A stretch of DNA of 64,000 nt, taken from Nannocystis sp. RBIL2. GTDB lineage: Bacteria > Myxococcota_A > Polyangia > Nannocystales > Nannocystaceae. Of this stretch, positions 24,293-33,410 are shown piece after piece. Both the position numbers and the translations under genes were made by a program. A model generated the notes under the pieces. That model made no database searches. It was not told the origin of the DNA and was given only the letters and a program-made list of their open reading frames with translations. Location: positions 1,704,001 to 1,768,000 of the forward strand of contig NZ_JAPNJW010000001.1 in the NCBI RefSeq assembly GCF_026626745.1. The letters are read 5' to 3'. Numbering within the stretch: position 1 is the first letter of the stretch; every line of letters begins with the position of its first letter.

Positions 24293-26533
24293 ATGCAGGG
24301 GACGTCGCAGCCACTCCCGGAGCGCGCAGCAGACCTGTCCATCGTCGCTCGCCACCGCGACACCTTCCTTCGTAGCATCGGCGGCGAAGTCCCAGCGCGC
24401 GAAGAGCCGCCGCTCATAGGTGGCAAGCTTCGCCTCGTCCGGCGCATCGGCGAGGGCGGGATGGGCACTGTCTGGGAAGGCCATCACGAGCTGCTGCGCC
24501 TGCGGATAGCGGTCAAGTGGTTGCGGCGCGATCTCGCGCAGAGCGAGAGGCTGCGCCGCCGATTCCTCCGCGAAGCCCGCGCCGTTGCAGCGGTGAAGCA
24601 CCCGAATGTGGTCGAGATCCTCGACGTCGCCCGCGATGACGCCGGAGATCTCTATCTCGTAATGGAGTTCGTCGAGGGCGAGCCGTTGAATGTGGTGTTG
24701 CGCCGCGATGGTCGCTTGCCGTGGTCACGCGCGTCGATATTGCTCGGCCAGCTCGCGCGCGCTCTCGAGCACGCGCACGCGCAGGGGGTCGTGCATCGCG
24801 ATCTCAAGCCCAGCAACATCATCGTCCAGCGAGCCGGCACCTGCGACGAATCCGTCAAGATCATCGACTTTGGGCTGGCGACGCGGCACGCGGACGACGG
24901 CGATAGCTGTGACATCACACACGCCGGAGACGTATTCGGCAGCCCCGGCTATATGAGCCCGGAGCAGCTGCGCAGCGAACCGGTGGACGCGCGCGCCGAC
25001 GTGTACGCGCTCGGGTGCATCGCGTTCGAGATGCTGTGCGGGCGCAAGCCGTTCGTCGGGCCGACGGCGGCCGACCTGGTGGCGCAGCACCTCACCGAGC
25101 CGCCGCCGATTCCCACCTCGTTCCTCGCCGAGGCCGTGCAGGTGCCCGCGATCCAGGATCTGATTGTCCACGCGCTGTGCAAGGACCCCGCCGAGCGCTA
25201 TGCGAGCGTCGCCGCGTTCGCCGAGGATATGGCGGCGATCGGTCGGACGCCCGCACGGGCTCCGCACCGCATTCGGCGACGCGCACCTGTGATGGCAGCA
25301 GTGGGCGCGCTGTCGTCAGTGTTCGCCTGGGTGTGGTTTCCGAGCCACCCGTCGCCGATCGTCGCCGAGGCGACGGAGGTGACTGAAGTGCCACCATTCA
25401 CGCGAGCGATCGAGCGACCCATCGATCGGCCGACGCCGCAATGGCCCGACTGGTGGCTCGGCGCGGACCTCCGGCTGTCCGAGCCTCGCCGCGACTTTGA
25501 CAAGCCCGACCGCACGGGCCCGGGTGCGCTCGCCGGCGAGGTCGTGTTGTGGGGCGACGACCCGCGGCGATCAGCCCCCTATCGAATCGTCATGGAACGC
25601 AAGGACGCGTTCACGCTGTCACATCACGCTGTGCGCGCCGGCCTGACCCTCGGCCACGCCGTCGACGAGCCCGATCGCGCGGAGCACCACGAACGTGGCG
25701 GCAACGCGGCGACCGGACGCGTGTACTGGCGCGACCCTCGTGAGTTCCCGCTACGCGCGATCGGGACGACGCAGATCGGGCCCGGCTGTACCGGCGTGCA
25801 GGTCGGCCCTGTCCACATTCTCACCGCCGCACAGTGCGTCTGGACGCAAGGAGGCTTCGCGCGGCCCGATCGACGCTGGCAGGCGGGAGACGCTCGCGGC
25901 GACGAGACCGACGCGGTCGACGTCATCCGCGTGTACGTCCCGGAGCCGTGGCCGCAGAACGAGCGGCCCGGCCTGTCCGACTGGGCCGTGGCCATCGCCG
26001 AGCGTCGCCTGGGCGACGAGCACTTCGGAGTGACAGCGCTCGCCGACGAGGCGCTGCTCGGGGTCATGTTGCAACACAAGGGCTATCCGATCGAACAAGA
26101 CGCGACGTGCGATGTTCGGAGCCCCGTCGACTGGCTGCTCGGCGCCGGCCACTTGTGGGGCAATCCCGATCCGCTCGAGGTGACCGCCCGAGCGTTGCGA
26201 GCACCGAGCCCGATCAGCGGGTGGGACCGCGTCCTGGGGACGGCCGCGTCGACGAGCACCGGCCATGCAGGCGGACCTTATTACTTCTACGACGCGTCCG
26301 ATCGCCCGGTGGTCGTGGCGATCCATCGTAGCGCGTGCAGCGACGCCGACGGCGGGAGCGCAGAATTCTGCGGCTACCACGAGCCGTGGCGCTGCGGGAT
26401 GAAGCAGGAGCTCACGGCCCAGGCGATGCGGCTGGAGCCCGAGGGCCTCTACGGCCACATCTTGCCGGTCCTGACCTGGTGGGGGGTCGACGCCGACGGC
26501 CGCGCGACTTGCCTGCTCGATGGCGGCTGTTGA
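24293..26533 (+). CDS. Ser/Thr kinase fused to an inactive trypsin-like domain
   Basis: A 746-residue protein. An active-looking kinase domain spans about residues 40-300 (GEGGMGTVWEGH, AVKWLRR, HRDLKPSN, DFGLAT, GSPGYMSPEQL). One membrane span lies at about 327-350 (VMAAVGALSSVFAWVWF). The rest should be outside the membrane and is clearly homologous to the protease at 22178-23548. In the triad positions the catalytic His is Gln (HILTAAQCVW, residue 514), the Asp is kept (LSDWAVAIAE, D563) and the Ser is Ala (STGHAGGPYYF, residue 659). The protease fold has therefore probably become a sensor or ligand-binding part of a receptor kinase. It diverges from the sigma factor gene. Its ligand is unknown; the neighbouring protease, its substrate or a shared inhibitor are candidates. 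Confidence 0.9.
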   Translation: MQGTSQPLPERAADLSIVARHRDTFLRSIGGEVPAREEPPLIGGKLRLVRRIGEGGMGTVWEGHHELLRLRIAVKWLRRDLAQSERLRRRFLREARAVAAVKHPNVVEILDVARDDAGDLYLVMEFVEGEPLNVVLRRDGRLPWSRASILLGQLARALEHAHAQGVVHRDLKPSNIIVQRAGTCDESVKIIDFGLATRHADDGDSCDITHAGDVFGSPGYMSPEQLRSEPVDARADVYALGCIAFEMLCGRKPFVGPTAADLVAQHLTEPPPIPTSFLAEAVQVPAIQDLIVHALCKDPAERYASVAAFAEDMAAIGRTPARAPHRIRRRAPVMAAVGALSSVFAWVWFPSHPSPIVAEATEVTEVPPFTRAIERPIDRPTPQWPDWWLGADLRLSEPRRDFDKPDRTGPGALAGEVVLWGDDPRRSAPYRIVMERKDAFTLSHHAVRAGLTLGHAVDEPDRAEHHERGGNAATGRVYWRDPREFPLRAIGTTQIGPGCTGVQVGPVHILTAAQCVWTQGGFARPDRRWQAGDARGDETDAVDVIRVYVPEPWPQNERPGLSDWAVAIAERRLGDEHFGVTALADEALLGVMLQHKGYPIEQDATCDVRSPVDWLLGAGHLWGNPDPLEVTARALRAPSPISGWDRVLGTAASTSTGHAGGPYYFYDASDRPVVVAIHRSACSDADGGSAEFCGYHEPWRCGMKQELTAQAMRLEPEGLYGHILPVLTWWGVDADGRATCLLDGGC

Positions 26534-26899
26534 GGCGGCCACGTGCTGATGCCGTGGTCGGTCAGCAGCGTGACGGTGACGTGGTGGTGGCGCTCGCGGC
26601 CGCTCGCCAGAACACCCCGTTTGAGCGCCTTGGCCGCGGATGGAGGCTTCCATGCCCCACGATGCCTCGCGGGCGCTCCCGTCCCGTGAGCGGCGCTCCG
26701 TGGGGGCTGACGACGGCGTGACTACGCAGGTGTCTTTTAAGGACGGCACCGCGCGAAAGATCAAGGGCCATGCGCCTCGGAGGTAGCCACGCCCCAGCCG
26801 GATACTACGGGCTTGCCAGCGGCCCGGTTCGTTGATCGGGCGAAGTCGCCGCGCCACCGACGCCGCCGGCACCTCCAGTTCCGCGTGAACCTCCAGCTG
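26534..26899. other. Stretch without a supported gene
   Basis: No reading frame here shows a recognisable protein, start signal or repeat. It begins the patch of gene fragments that runs to about 33.4 kb. Confidence 0.35.
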
Positions 26900-27456
26900 A
26901 GCCAAAACAACACAATCACGCCCTACGTCGGCGCCGAACTGGGAGACGGCCAGCCCTGCGACCCGCATGGACGTGTCCGCGCCATCCGCCCACCGTGAGC
27001 GCTCCTCGACACTCGCCGGCCAGCAGCTCGAGCACGTCGGTGGAAACGGCGACTCGGAGGTTATCGACCGATCTCTGGATCCGCCCGTCGAGCGTCGTCA
27101 CCGGTGCCCTTCTTCTCCCCGGACGCCAGCCGGCCGTCCGGGCAGAGCTCGAGGTCGAACATGAACTCGGCGACCTCGCCCTCGGCGCCGGAGAAGTCGC
27201 CATCCATCCCGTTCAGCGCCTTCATCACCTCGATGGCCCAAAGGTCGCCGTACTTGTGGCGCTCGGACCAGCCATCGGAGGAGCCAAAGGGATCGGCCGA
27301 CACGAGAGCGCCCGGCACAGGGCCGGCCAGCAACGGGTCGGCCGGAAACGGGTCGGCCGGCAACGGGTCGACAGGAGGGCGCGCCGTTCTATTCGCAGCG
27401 CCCACGCCGCCGTCCGTCAACCCGTGAGCACGGCCCAAAAAACGTCGGTGATGCAT
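26900..27456 (-). pseudogene. Remnant of a secreted protein with a PADP-repeat linker
   Basis: On the minus strand a frame from 27456 contains the linker VDPLPADPFPADPLLAG and then sequence that reads like protein (WSERHKYGDLWAIEVMKALN, FMFDLELCPDGRL), ending at 27061. A neighbouring frame continues plausibly (LDGRIQRSVDNLRVAVSTDV). This suggests a broken gene, but I do not recognise a family, and the call rests on protein-like composition alone. Confidence 0.3.
27322..27369. repeat. Short tandem repeat (about three copies of 15 bp)
   Basis: The unit is close to CGGCCGGCAACGGGT and encodes the PADP(F/L) linker of the minus-strand remnant. Repeat counts of this kind often vary between strains. 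Confidence 0.6.
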
Positions 27457-27498
27457 GGAGGTCGGCGCATGTGCAAAGTATCCGCGGGGTTGCCGGCG

Positions 27499-27777
27499 CT
27501 ACTCCGCCAGGCGCAGCAGGCCGAGCGAGCGCCAGATGAACGGGACGTCGCGGCACTGCGGAGGTGGTTGGGAGAAGTGGGTCAGACGCTCCGCCCACAC
27601 GCCAAATTGGCCGATCTGCACGAACTCGCGGGAGTGGATCTGGCCCGCGTTGCCCTCGATGGTCAGGGCGAAGCTCTCGTGCTGGATCGGACCGCAGCCG
27701 TCGTCGGTCGGCGGGCACGCCGGCTCGATCGACGCGAGCGAGATGTCCGCAAACGGGTTGAGCTCGCTGGAATGGCC
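27499..27777 (-). pseudogene. Unrecognised protein fragment, cut at its 5' side
   Basis: The last 90 residues of a minus-strand frame read like a real protein (PTDDGCGPIQHESFALTIEG, QIGQFGVWAERLTHFSQPPP) and stop at 27499. Its upstream part is only the antisense of the metalloprotease, so the gene seems to break near 27780. No family recognised. Confidence 0.35.
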
Positions 27778-28887
27778 GGCGGCGAGCACAAGGACGTCGA
27801 GATCGACTTCATGGATCCAAAGGGCGGCGACGGGCAGACTGTCGATCCTGGGATGGTCCCCTACAAACCCGTGCTGGACCGGATCCGTGCGGTGTTCGCG
27901 GACCACGGGTTTCATCTCCACTTCGACGTCGGCGACCTCCTCGACGCCAGCCCAGGGCTGGATCCCGCCGAGCACGATTGCGGTGGGGGCAACCAGGTCC
28001 CCTTCCCCACCAAGGTCTGCTACTGCAAAACACCTGGTTTCAAGAACTTCGACGAGATCAAGGCTCATAACCTAGCCATCAACCGCTGGGCGATGTTCCA
28101 CTACGTCGTCTTCGCCAATGAAGGCGGGAAACCCACCACCGGCGGCGAGGGCGAGCGACCGGGCAACGACGTCTACATCTCGCACGGGAAACACCTGTAC
28201 AAGTTCGACACGCCGCAAAACGTCAACTACACCTACAACCATCAGGCTTACACACTGATGCACGAGCTCGGGCACAACCTCGGGCTCAGTCACGGCGGCT
28301 ACAGCACGACCAACGGTGACTCTCTGGCGGACGAGGCGAACTACAAGCCCAACTATTTCAGCATCATGAATTATCTCTACGACGAGGGGTTGCCGGTCCT
28401 GGGCACGCAAGAAGGCGAGCGCTACTACTACGAACACGCCGACGTGAACCCGCTGTGCGCCGCCAAGGGCGTAAAGCTCGCGAACATGAGCGCGTCTTCC
28501 TACGGCCCCCTCGCGCAATTCCGGCTCGACTACTCGAGCGGGGTCGGTAGTCAGATCGATCTGGCCGCGGAGGAAGGTCTGGGACAGCCCGGGAGCCAGT
28601 GGGTCGATTTCGACTGCGACGGGCTCGTGGACGCCGCCACGTACGCGGACGACCTTTACGCCAAGGTCGACGGGATGAATGTCCCCCTCACGCTGTTGCG
28701 CGATCATGACGATTGGGGCGGGCTCGACCTATACTTCGTGCCGAGCACGTCCGGCTTCAACAACGCCGAGACCGCAGCCCGCAGCGGGCGCCCCGAGCTA
28801 ATGCGGGTGCCCATCCTGAACGATCGGCAGCCGCTCGACCGTCCGGATCCGCTCCCCGAAGCGCGACGGCGACGCGTCCGCCGCTGA
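27772..28887 (+). pseudogene. Zinc metalloprotease fragment (HExxHxxGxxH)
   Basis: From the ATG at 27772 the product has 371 residues. It begins in mid-domain (EHKDVEIDFMDPKGG) and contains the zinc motif LMHELGHNLGLSHGG followed by the Met-turn-like FSIMNYLYDEG, as in metzincin-type secreted proteases. No signal peptide or propeptide is present; everything upstream in the frame looks non-coding. The 3' end runs into the antisense of the xylanase fragment. Known relatives are exported, so this copy probably lacks its export signal. The zinc ligands and catalytic Glu are intact. Confidence 0.65.
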
Positions 28888-29292
28888 CCAGCGGCAGAGC
28901 GTGCTCGCCGTCGTGACCGCGAGGCAGGCTTCGAGGATGCTGGCGTAGATGTCGGCCTGCAGCTCGAGCTGCGCCGCGTCGACGCCAGCGATCATGACGT
29001 CGAGCTCGGTGATGTAGATGCCGAGGCCGAGCGCCGCGAAGCGCTCCATCTTGGCGCGGACGTCGTCGAGATCCGGCGGCGCGGCGGCGTCGATGTGGAA
29101 CTGCAGACCGATGCCATCGATCGGCACGTCGCGGGCGACGAGGCCGGTCGACATCTCGTACATGAAATCGGACTTGAGCCCGAGCGCCTCGGCCCCAATT
29201 TCATTGTACAGCAGCACCGCGTCGGGGTCAGCTGCGCGGACGGTGCGGAACGCCCGCTCGATGAACTCGACGCCGAGGACGTCGGGCCACAT
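28798..29292 (-). pseudogene. GH10 xylanase fragment
   Basis: The 164 residues include FIERAFRTVRAADPDAVLLY, GIGLQFHIDA and the nucleophile region GIYITELDVMIAG of family 10 glycoside hydrolases. The first half of the barrel with the acid/base Glu is missing, and the reading diverges from the family after EACLAV at about 28910, where the metalloprotease fragment begins on the other strand. It cannot be active. Confidence 0.7.
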
Positions 29293-29346
29293 CGACCACG
29301 CGTATGCCCCGCGGCCTCGGCGACGGCGAGCCCAACAGCGCCGTGT

Positions 29347-30009
29347 CTACCCGGTCGTCCGCGGCCGCGAACCGCCCGACCCCGACGCCTCGGCCAGCGC
29401 CGGCCCCGGCCGCGCGCCGGCCTCGAGCTCCTGGCGCTGCAGCCGGCGCTGCCATGCACCGAGGGAGAGCGAGGTGACGAGCAGCAGCGAAAAGGCCCCG
29501 AACCACACCAGCGGGGAGGGGTAGAAGAACGCCATGAAGATCACGAACTCGTAGAGCTTAAAGGCGACGCCCCTCGCTCGGCCGAACAGCCGAGCGAAGG
29601 CGTAGTGCCAGAATTCACGCGTGGCGACGACCGGCATCTTCTGCGGCTCGGCCGATGACGGGACGAGCTCGGCCGATGACGGGACGAGCTGCGCCTCATC
29701 GAGTGCCCCTTCGGTCAGCGCACGCAAGCGTTGTTGTGCGAGATATTTTCGGCTCCCTCGCTCGACCAGCCCAGACCAGACGGTAAGGACGGCCATAAAT
29801 GCGAGACCGTTCTGCCACCACGGCCATCCGAGCGTAACGAGCCATTCATAGAAGAATCCGGCAGGCAGCCAGAACACGAGCGCGATCGGGGTGAACGATG
29901 CGAGGCTCCAGAATTGCTCGGTCGGCAGGAACCCCCACCGTTGGGGCGGCAAGGGCTTGCGCGAGGGAGCAAGTTGCTGCTGCAGGTCCAGGGCTCCGCG
30001 GTCAGTCAC
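29347..30009 (-). CDS. Membrane protein of unknown function
   Basis: A 220-residue protein with a soluble N-terminus of about 35 residues. It has hydrophobic segments near 36-60 (FTPIALVFWLPAGFFYEWLV), 65-82 and 155-180 (FVIFMAFFYPSPLVWFGAFS) and a polar C-terminus. A 7-residue duplication (ELVPSSA repeated) lies in the loop. The GTG at 30007-30009 overlaps the upstream stop as GTGA, so it belongs with the two small genes upstream. No family recognised; the strong Trp and Phe content of the membrane parts is notable. Confidence 0.7.
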   Translation of the reverse strand: MTDRGALDLQQQLAPSRKPLPPQRWGFLPTEQFWSLASFTPIALVFWLPAGFFYEWLVTLGWPWWQNGLAFMAVLTVWSGLVERGSRKYLAQQRLRALTEGALDEAQLVPSSAELVPSSAEPQKMPVVATREFWHYAFARLFGRARGVAFKLYEFVIFMAFFYPSPLVWFGAFSLLLVTSLSLGAWQRRLQRQELEAGARPGPALAEASGSGGSRPRTTG

Positions 30010-30389
30010 TTGTTCTGCGCTCCGTTACACTTATCGGTGATATAGCCGGAAACGGCGTTGTGAACGGTCCCGCCAACGCCGAGGCATGTCGGCCTCTTGG
30101 CCACCAGACCGCAGCCTGCAATGACCGCGACGCCCAGCGTCGAGCCAGCGATCTTGCCGACCCACCAACACTTCAGGTCCCGGTCGTCCAGCGCGAGGGT
30201 CACGGCGTCGTCGTGCCAGACCTGCAGTAGGCTGGCGACGACGGCCATGGTTTGCGCAGTGCTGAGGGTGGCGAAGTTGCTCGACTGCGAGACGACGGCC
30301 CCGTCGACGAAGCCGACCTCCGTCACCACGGCGTCCTCGACCTTGACGAGGCCAACACCGGCCCCCGCATCGTCCTGGCGAACGGTCAA
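30006..30389 (-). CDS. Small Gly/Ala-rich protein, possibly part two of a split gene
   Basis: A 127-residue frame that must start at a TTG (30387-30389) overlapping the TGA of the previous gene. The N-terminal half is beta-like (GLVKVEDAVVTEVGFVDGAV). The C-terminal half has a hydrophobic Gly/Ala stretch flanked by four Cys (CWWVGKIAGSTLGVAVIAGC to KCNGAQNK). Alternatively the two frames are one exported protein split by a one-base shift near 30388. The composition is bacteriocin-like, but no leader or processing motif is seen. Confidence 0.5.
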   Translation of the reverse strand: MTVRQDDAGAGVGLVKVEDAVVTEVGFVDGAVVSQSSNFATLSTAQTMAVVASLLQVWHDDAVTLALDDRDLKCWWVGKIAGSTLGVAVIAGCGLVAKRPTCLGVGGTVHNAVSGYITDKCNGAQNK

Positions 30390-30595
30390 TGAGACTGCCC
30401 GACCTCCTCGAGGTAGAAGTTGATCTCGAGCTGGCTGTCGGCCACGTCAGCACGGACGTCGTCGATGATGACGGGCGCTTGCAGGTGGGCAAAAAGCTCG
30501 TCAGCAGCAGCCGGCGGAGTTAGCTCCGGGGCGCTCTCAGCGGCTCCTGGTGCCGCGGCGAGCGTGAGTGATAGGACGAGGGAGGTGTGGTGCAT
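30386..30595 (-). CDS. Short exported protein (69 aa), first gene of a three-gene set
   Basis: The ATG at 30595 follows GGAGGG closely. The product has a signal peptide (MHHTSLVLSLTLAAAPGAAE) and about 50 mature residues ending EINFYLEEVGQSH. The stop overlaps the next start. The strand-like end EINFYLEEVGQS would join smoothly to LTVRQDD of the next frame, so the two may be one gene. Function unknown. Confidence 0.5.
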   Translation of the reverse strand: MHHTSLVLSLTLAAAPGAAESAPELTPPAAADELFAHLQAPVIIDDVRADVADSQLEINFYLEEVGQSH

Positions 30596-30845
30596 GGCCC
30601 TCCATGTGTCGCTACCCGCCGCCGTCGAGCGCGCGGGCAACCAGGAGCAGGCGCAGCAGGGTGGGAGCGCCTGGGCGGAGGTCCGGTCCATTCCGCCGGG
30701 GCCGGCGCCGAGCTCAACGTACCCGCGCGCTGAGGTTGCCATGAGCGCCGGCGCCGTCGCCCGCGCGCCGATGCGTTAGGGGACCGAAGGCCGCTGGCCT
30801 GCGGCGATAGCCTCGCCGCAGACCGCCCGTGCCTTGCGACTCCCA

Positions 30846-32538
30846 TCACCGAGGTGTGACGGCCTGCGGGAAGTCGAAGAATTGCGCGGGGTCGACGGTG
30901 GCCTTGACCCGCTGCAGCCGCGAGTAGTTGTCGCCGTGGTAGGCGGCGGGCCAGTCGCGCAGCTCGGGGTCCATGCCGTTGGTGTAGCCGCCGACGCCGA
31001 GATGGGTCTGCATGACGCCGTGGATGGCGCGCAACCAACTGGGTGCGCCGCTCGACGTGGGCGCGGTCGGTGAGCGCGGTCCAGTAGGAGTGGTACTGGA
31101 CGACGCCGACGGCGGTGCGGTGCGGGAAGGCAGTCGCGTCGGCGGGGCGATCGCCGACTGCCCCGCCGAGCCCGTCGATCAGCAGGGCGCTGGCACCCCC
31201 AACACCGGTAAAGCAATGGAGCTGCATGAGCGATTCGGCCATGTTGCGAGCGGCGGCGGGGGTCATCGGCCGGCGGACGACGTGCGACTTGGCGGCGAAG
31301 GCGACGCGGGCGCCCCAGGTCCCGCCGCCCCACCGCTCCGCTTCGCTGGCGGCCTGGATGTAGCTGCACGGGGTGATCAGGCGCTGGGCCTCGCGGCGGT
31401 CGACGGCGGCCACCAGGCGGTCCAGCGCAGGCTGGAGGGCGTCGGGGGTGCCGATGAAGGTGCCGGTCACGGCGGGCAGTGAAGGGGCGCCGGCGTCGCT
31501 GAGCTGCTCGAACGCGCTCCAGAGCGCGCGGGGGGTGCCCTGGTCGGCGTTCCAGTGGGTCCAGCCGCGGATCACGGCAGCCGTGTCGGTGGCGGGCCAG
31601 GTGAGAATGAATCGGGTGAAGTGACGGTCGCGGATGACCTCGGTGGCGAACTCGAGCGAGGTGACGACGCCGAAGTTGCCGCCGCCGCCGCCGCACAGGG
31701 CCCAGAACAGGTCGTCGTCGGGCGGCTCGGAGTCCGGGCCGACGCGGCGGATCCGGCCGTCCGCGGTGACGATCTCGACGCTGCGCAGGTGATCGCAGGC
31801 GAGGCCCCACGCGCGGGTGAACGCGCTCAATCCCCCGCCGAGGGTCGCGCCGGCCAGGCCGATCGACGGACAGCGTACGAGCGGCAGCCCGGCGCCCGTC
31901 GCAGCGAGGGCGAGGTGGGCCTGCATGCCCTTGACCCCGGCGCCGAACAGAGCCCGGCCGCCGCCCACGCTCGTCGTGTTGAGCGAGCCGACGTCGAGCA
32001 CGAGGCCGGGTCCGGTCGAGTAGCCGGCGTAGCTGTGCCCGCCGGAGCGCAGCGCGAGGCGGACGCCGCGGTCGCGGGCGAACCGCACGATAGCGACGAC
32101 GTCCTCGACGCAGGCCGGGTAGACGAGGGCCTGCGGACGGACGTGGTCGAAGCGCTGGTTGACGAGCAGGCGGCCCTGCTCGTACGCGAGGTCGTGCGGG
32201 CGCACGACGACGCCGCGGATCCGCGAGGCGAGCGCGGACCAGTCGAGGTCCCCGGTCCGCGGGGCGCGGCCGGCGAGGGCGGCGGTGTTGGTGAGCTCAG
32301 CGGACCGCTGGAGGGCCGTCAGGGTGTGGATGTCGGCCAGGACCGGGAAGTCGAACGGCAGCGGGCGCGGCCCGACCTGGTCGGGGATCGAGGTGAACCC
32401 GCCGTCGGGATCCTGGCGCGCGAGCAGATAGGCGAGCGCGCGTGCGGCATGACGCGGGTCGCCGTGGCGGACGACAACGGGGAGGGCCTGGGCGGTCGAG
32501 AGGACGTCCGATGCCCATCGGCGACGCCGCGAGATCAC
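30846..32538 (-). pseudogene. FAD-dependent oxidoreductase (BBE family), frameshifted and 5'-rearranged
   Basis: The FAD-binding PCMH-type domain is clear (LALRSGGHSYAGYSTGPGLV, GGGLSAFTRAWGLACDHL), as is the BBE end in another frame (GGYTNGMDPELRDWPAAYHG, RVKATVDPAQFFDFP). The frames switch near 31031, after RRTQLV, by one base. The natural N-terminus is unclear: the first 80 residues (WASDVLSTAQALPVVV, YLLARQDPDGGF) do not look like this family. They begin exactly where a truncated recombinase gene starts on the other strand. Relatives oxidise sugars or alkaloids with covalent flavin. As read, it would not be made full length. Confidence 0.7.
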
Positions 32539-32559
32539 CTGGCTGCGCGAGACGCATCA

Positions 32560-33399
32560 GGGAAGCCGTTGGGCGAAAAGCCCGTCAAGGACTTCCGGGC
32601 GACCGATTTCGACTACGTTCGCTCCGCCCTCTCCGAGTTGAGGTCGAGCACCGCGAACGTCTACCTGGGCGTCATGCGACATTGCCTGGAGGTTGCTCGG
32701 TCGAAAGGGCTCCGCACGGAGCCCATCGGGTCGCAGTGCGTCGAAGTGACGGAGCCTCCGCGCGAGCGCGCGCATCTGGACGAGGAGGAGGCGGAAGTGC
32801 TGTGCCAGGCACAACTCGACCTTCCCCACCGCCTGGTGGTGCTCCTCGGCCTGGACGCGGGTCTCCGCGCAAGCGAGGTCGCCGGCCTCCAGATCAGGGA
32901 CATCGACGGCGACGACTTGCATGTGCGCCGCTCCGTCTTCGCTGAGAAGGGTAAGCGCCTCGTGTACCACACCAAATCGGGCCGAGAGCGGGTCGTGCCC
33001 ATGTCCCCGCGGCTCGCCGCCTGCGTGCGAGAGGCGGCGGACCTCAGCACGGACGAGTGGCTGCTCCATAACAAGTTCGGGCGGACCGTGACGAACTACC
33101 TCTACACCGCCGCCAAGCTGGCAGGGATCGAGCGCCGCGGTCCACACAGCCTGCGGCACTCGTTCGCCACGCACGCGTTGCGGGCTGGCGCCGATCTCAA
33201 GACCGTGCAGGAGTTGTGCGGACACGCGTCGGCCCGTACCACGGAGGTCTACCTGCATGGCAGCAAGCGCACGCGGCGCGACGCGATCGCCAAGATGGCC
33301 GCCCACCGGACGAGCCTGGCCAACGAGAGTGACACAGATCTGACACAGCCGCGGGCGACGCGAGGCGGCCGTGACGCCCCCCCCGCCAAGCCCGCGTAA
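32560..33399 (+). pseudogene. Tyrosine recombinase/integrase, N-terminally truncated
   Basis: About 279 residues. A partial core-binding domain (ATDFDYVRSALSELRSSTAN) is followed by a complete catalytic domain with GLDAGLRASEVAGL (Arg I), HSLRHSFATH (HxxR), a GHAS box and the Tyr in TTEVYLHGS. The first part of the protein and a start codon with Shine-Dalgarno are missing; the homology begins at the junction near 32540. Phage- and ICE-type integrases have this form. No attachment site was recognised. It supports an origin of this region by transfer and rearrangement. Confidence 0.75.
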
Positions 33400-33410
33400 T
33401 CACATACGTT

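Noticed and set aside
26995..27771. Upstream extension of the metalloprotease frame
   Set aside because: It is Arg-rich, without signal peptide or family similarity, and lies opposite protein-like minus-strand sequence. The protease similarity begins only near 27780.
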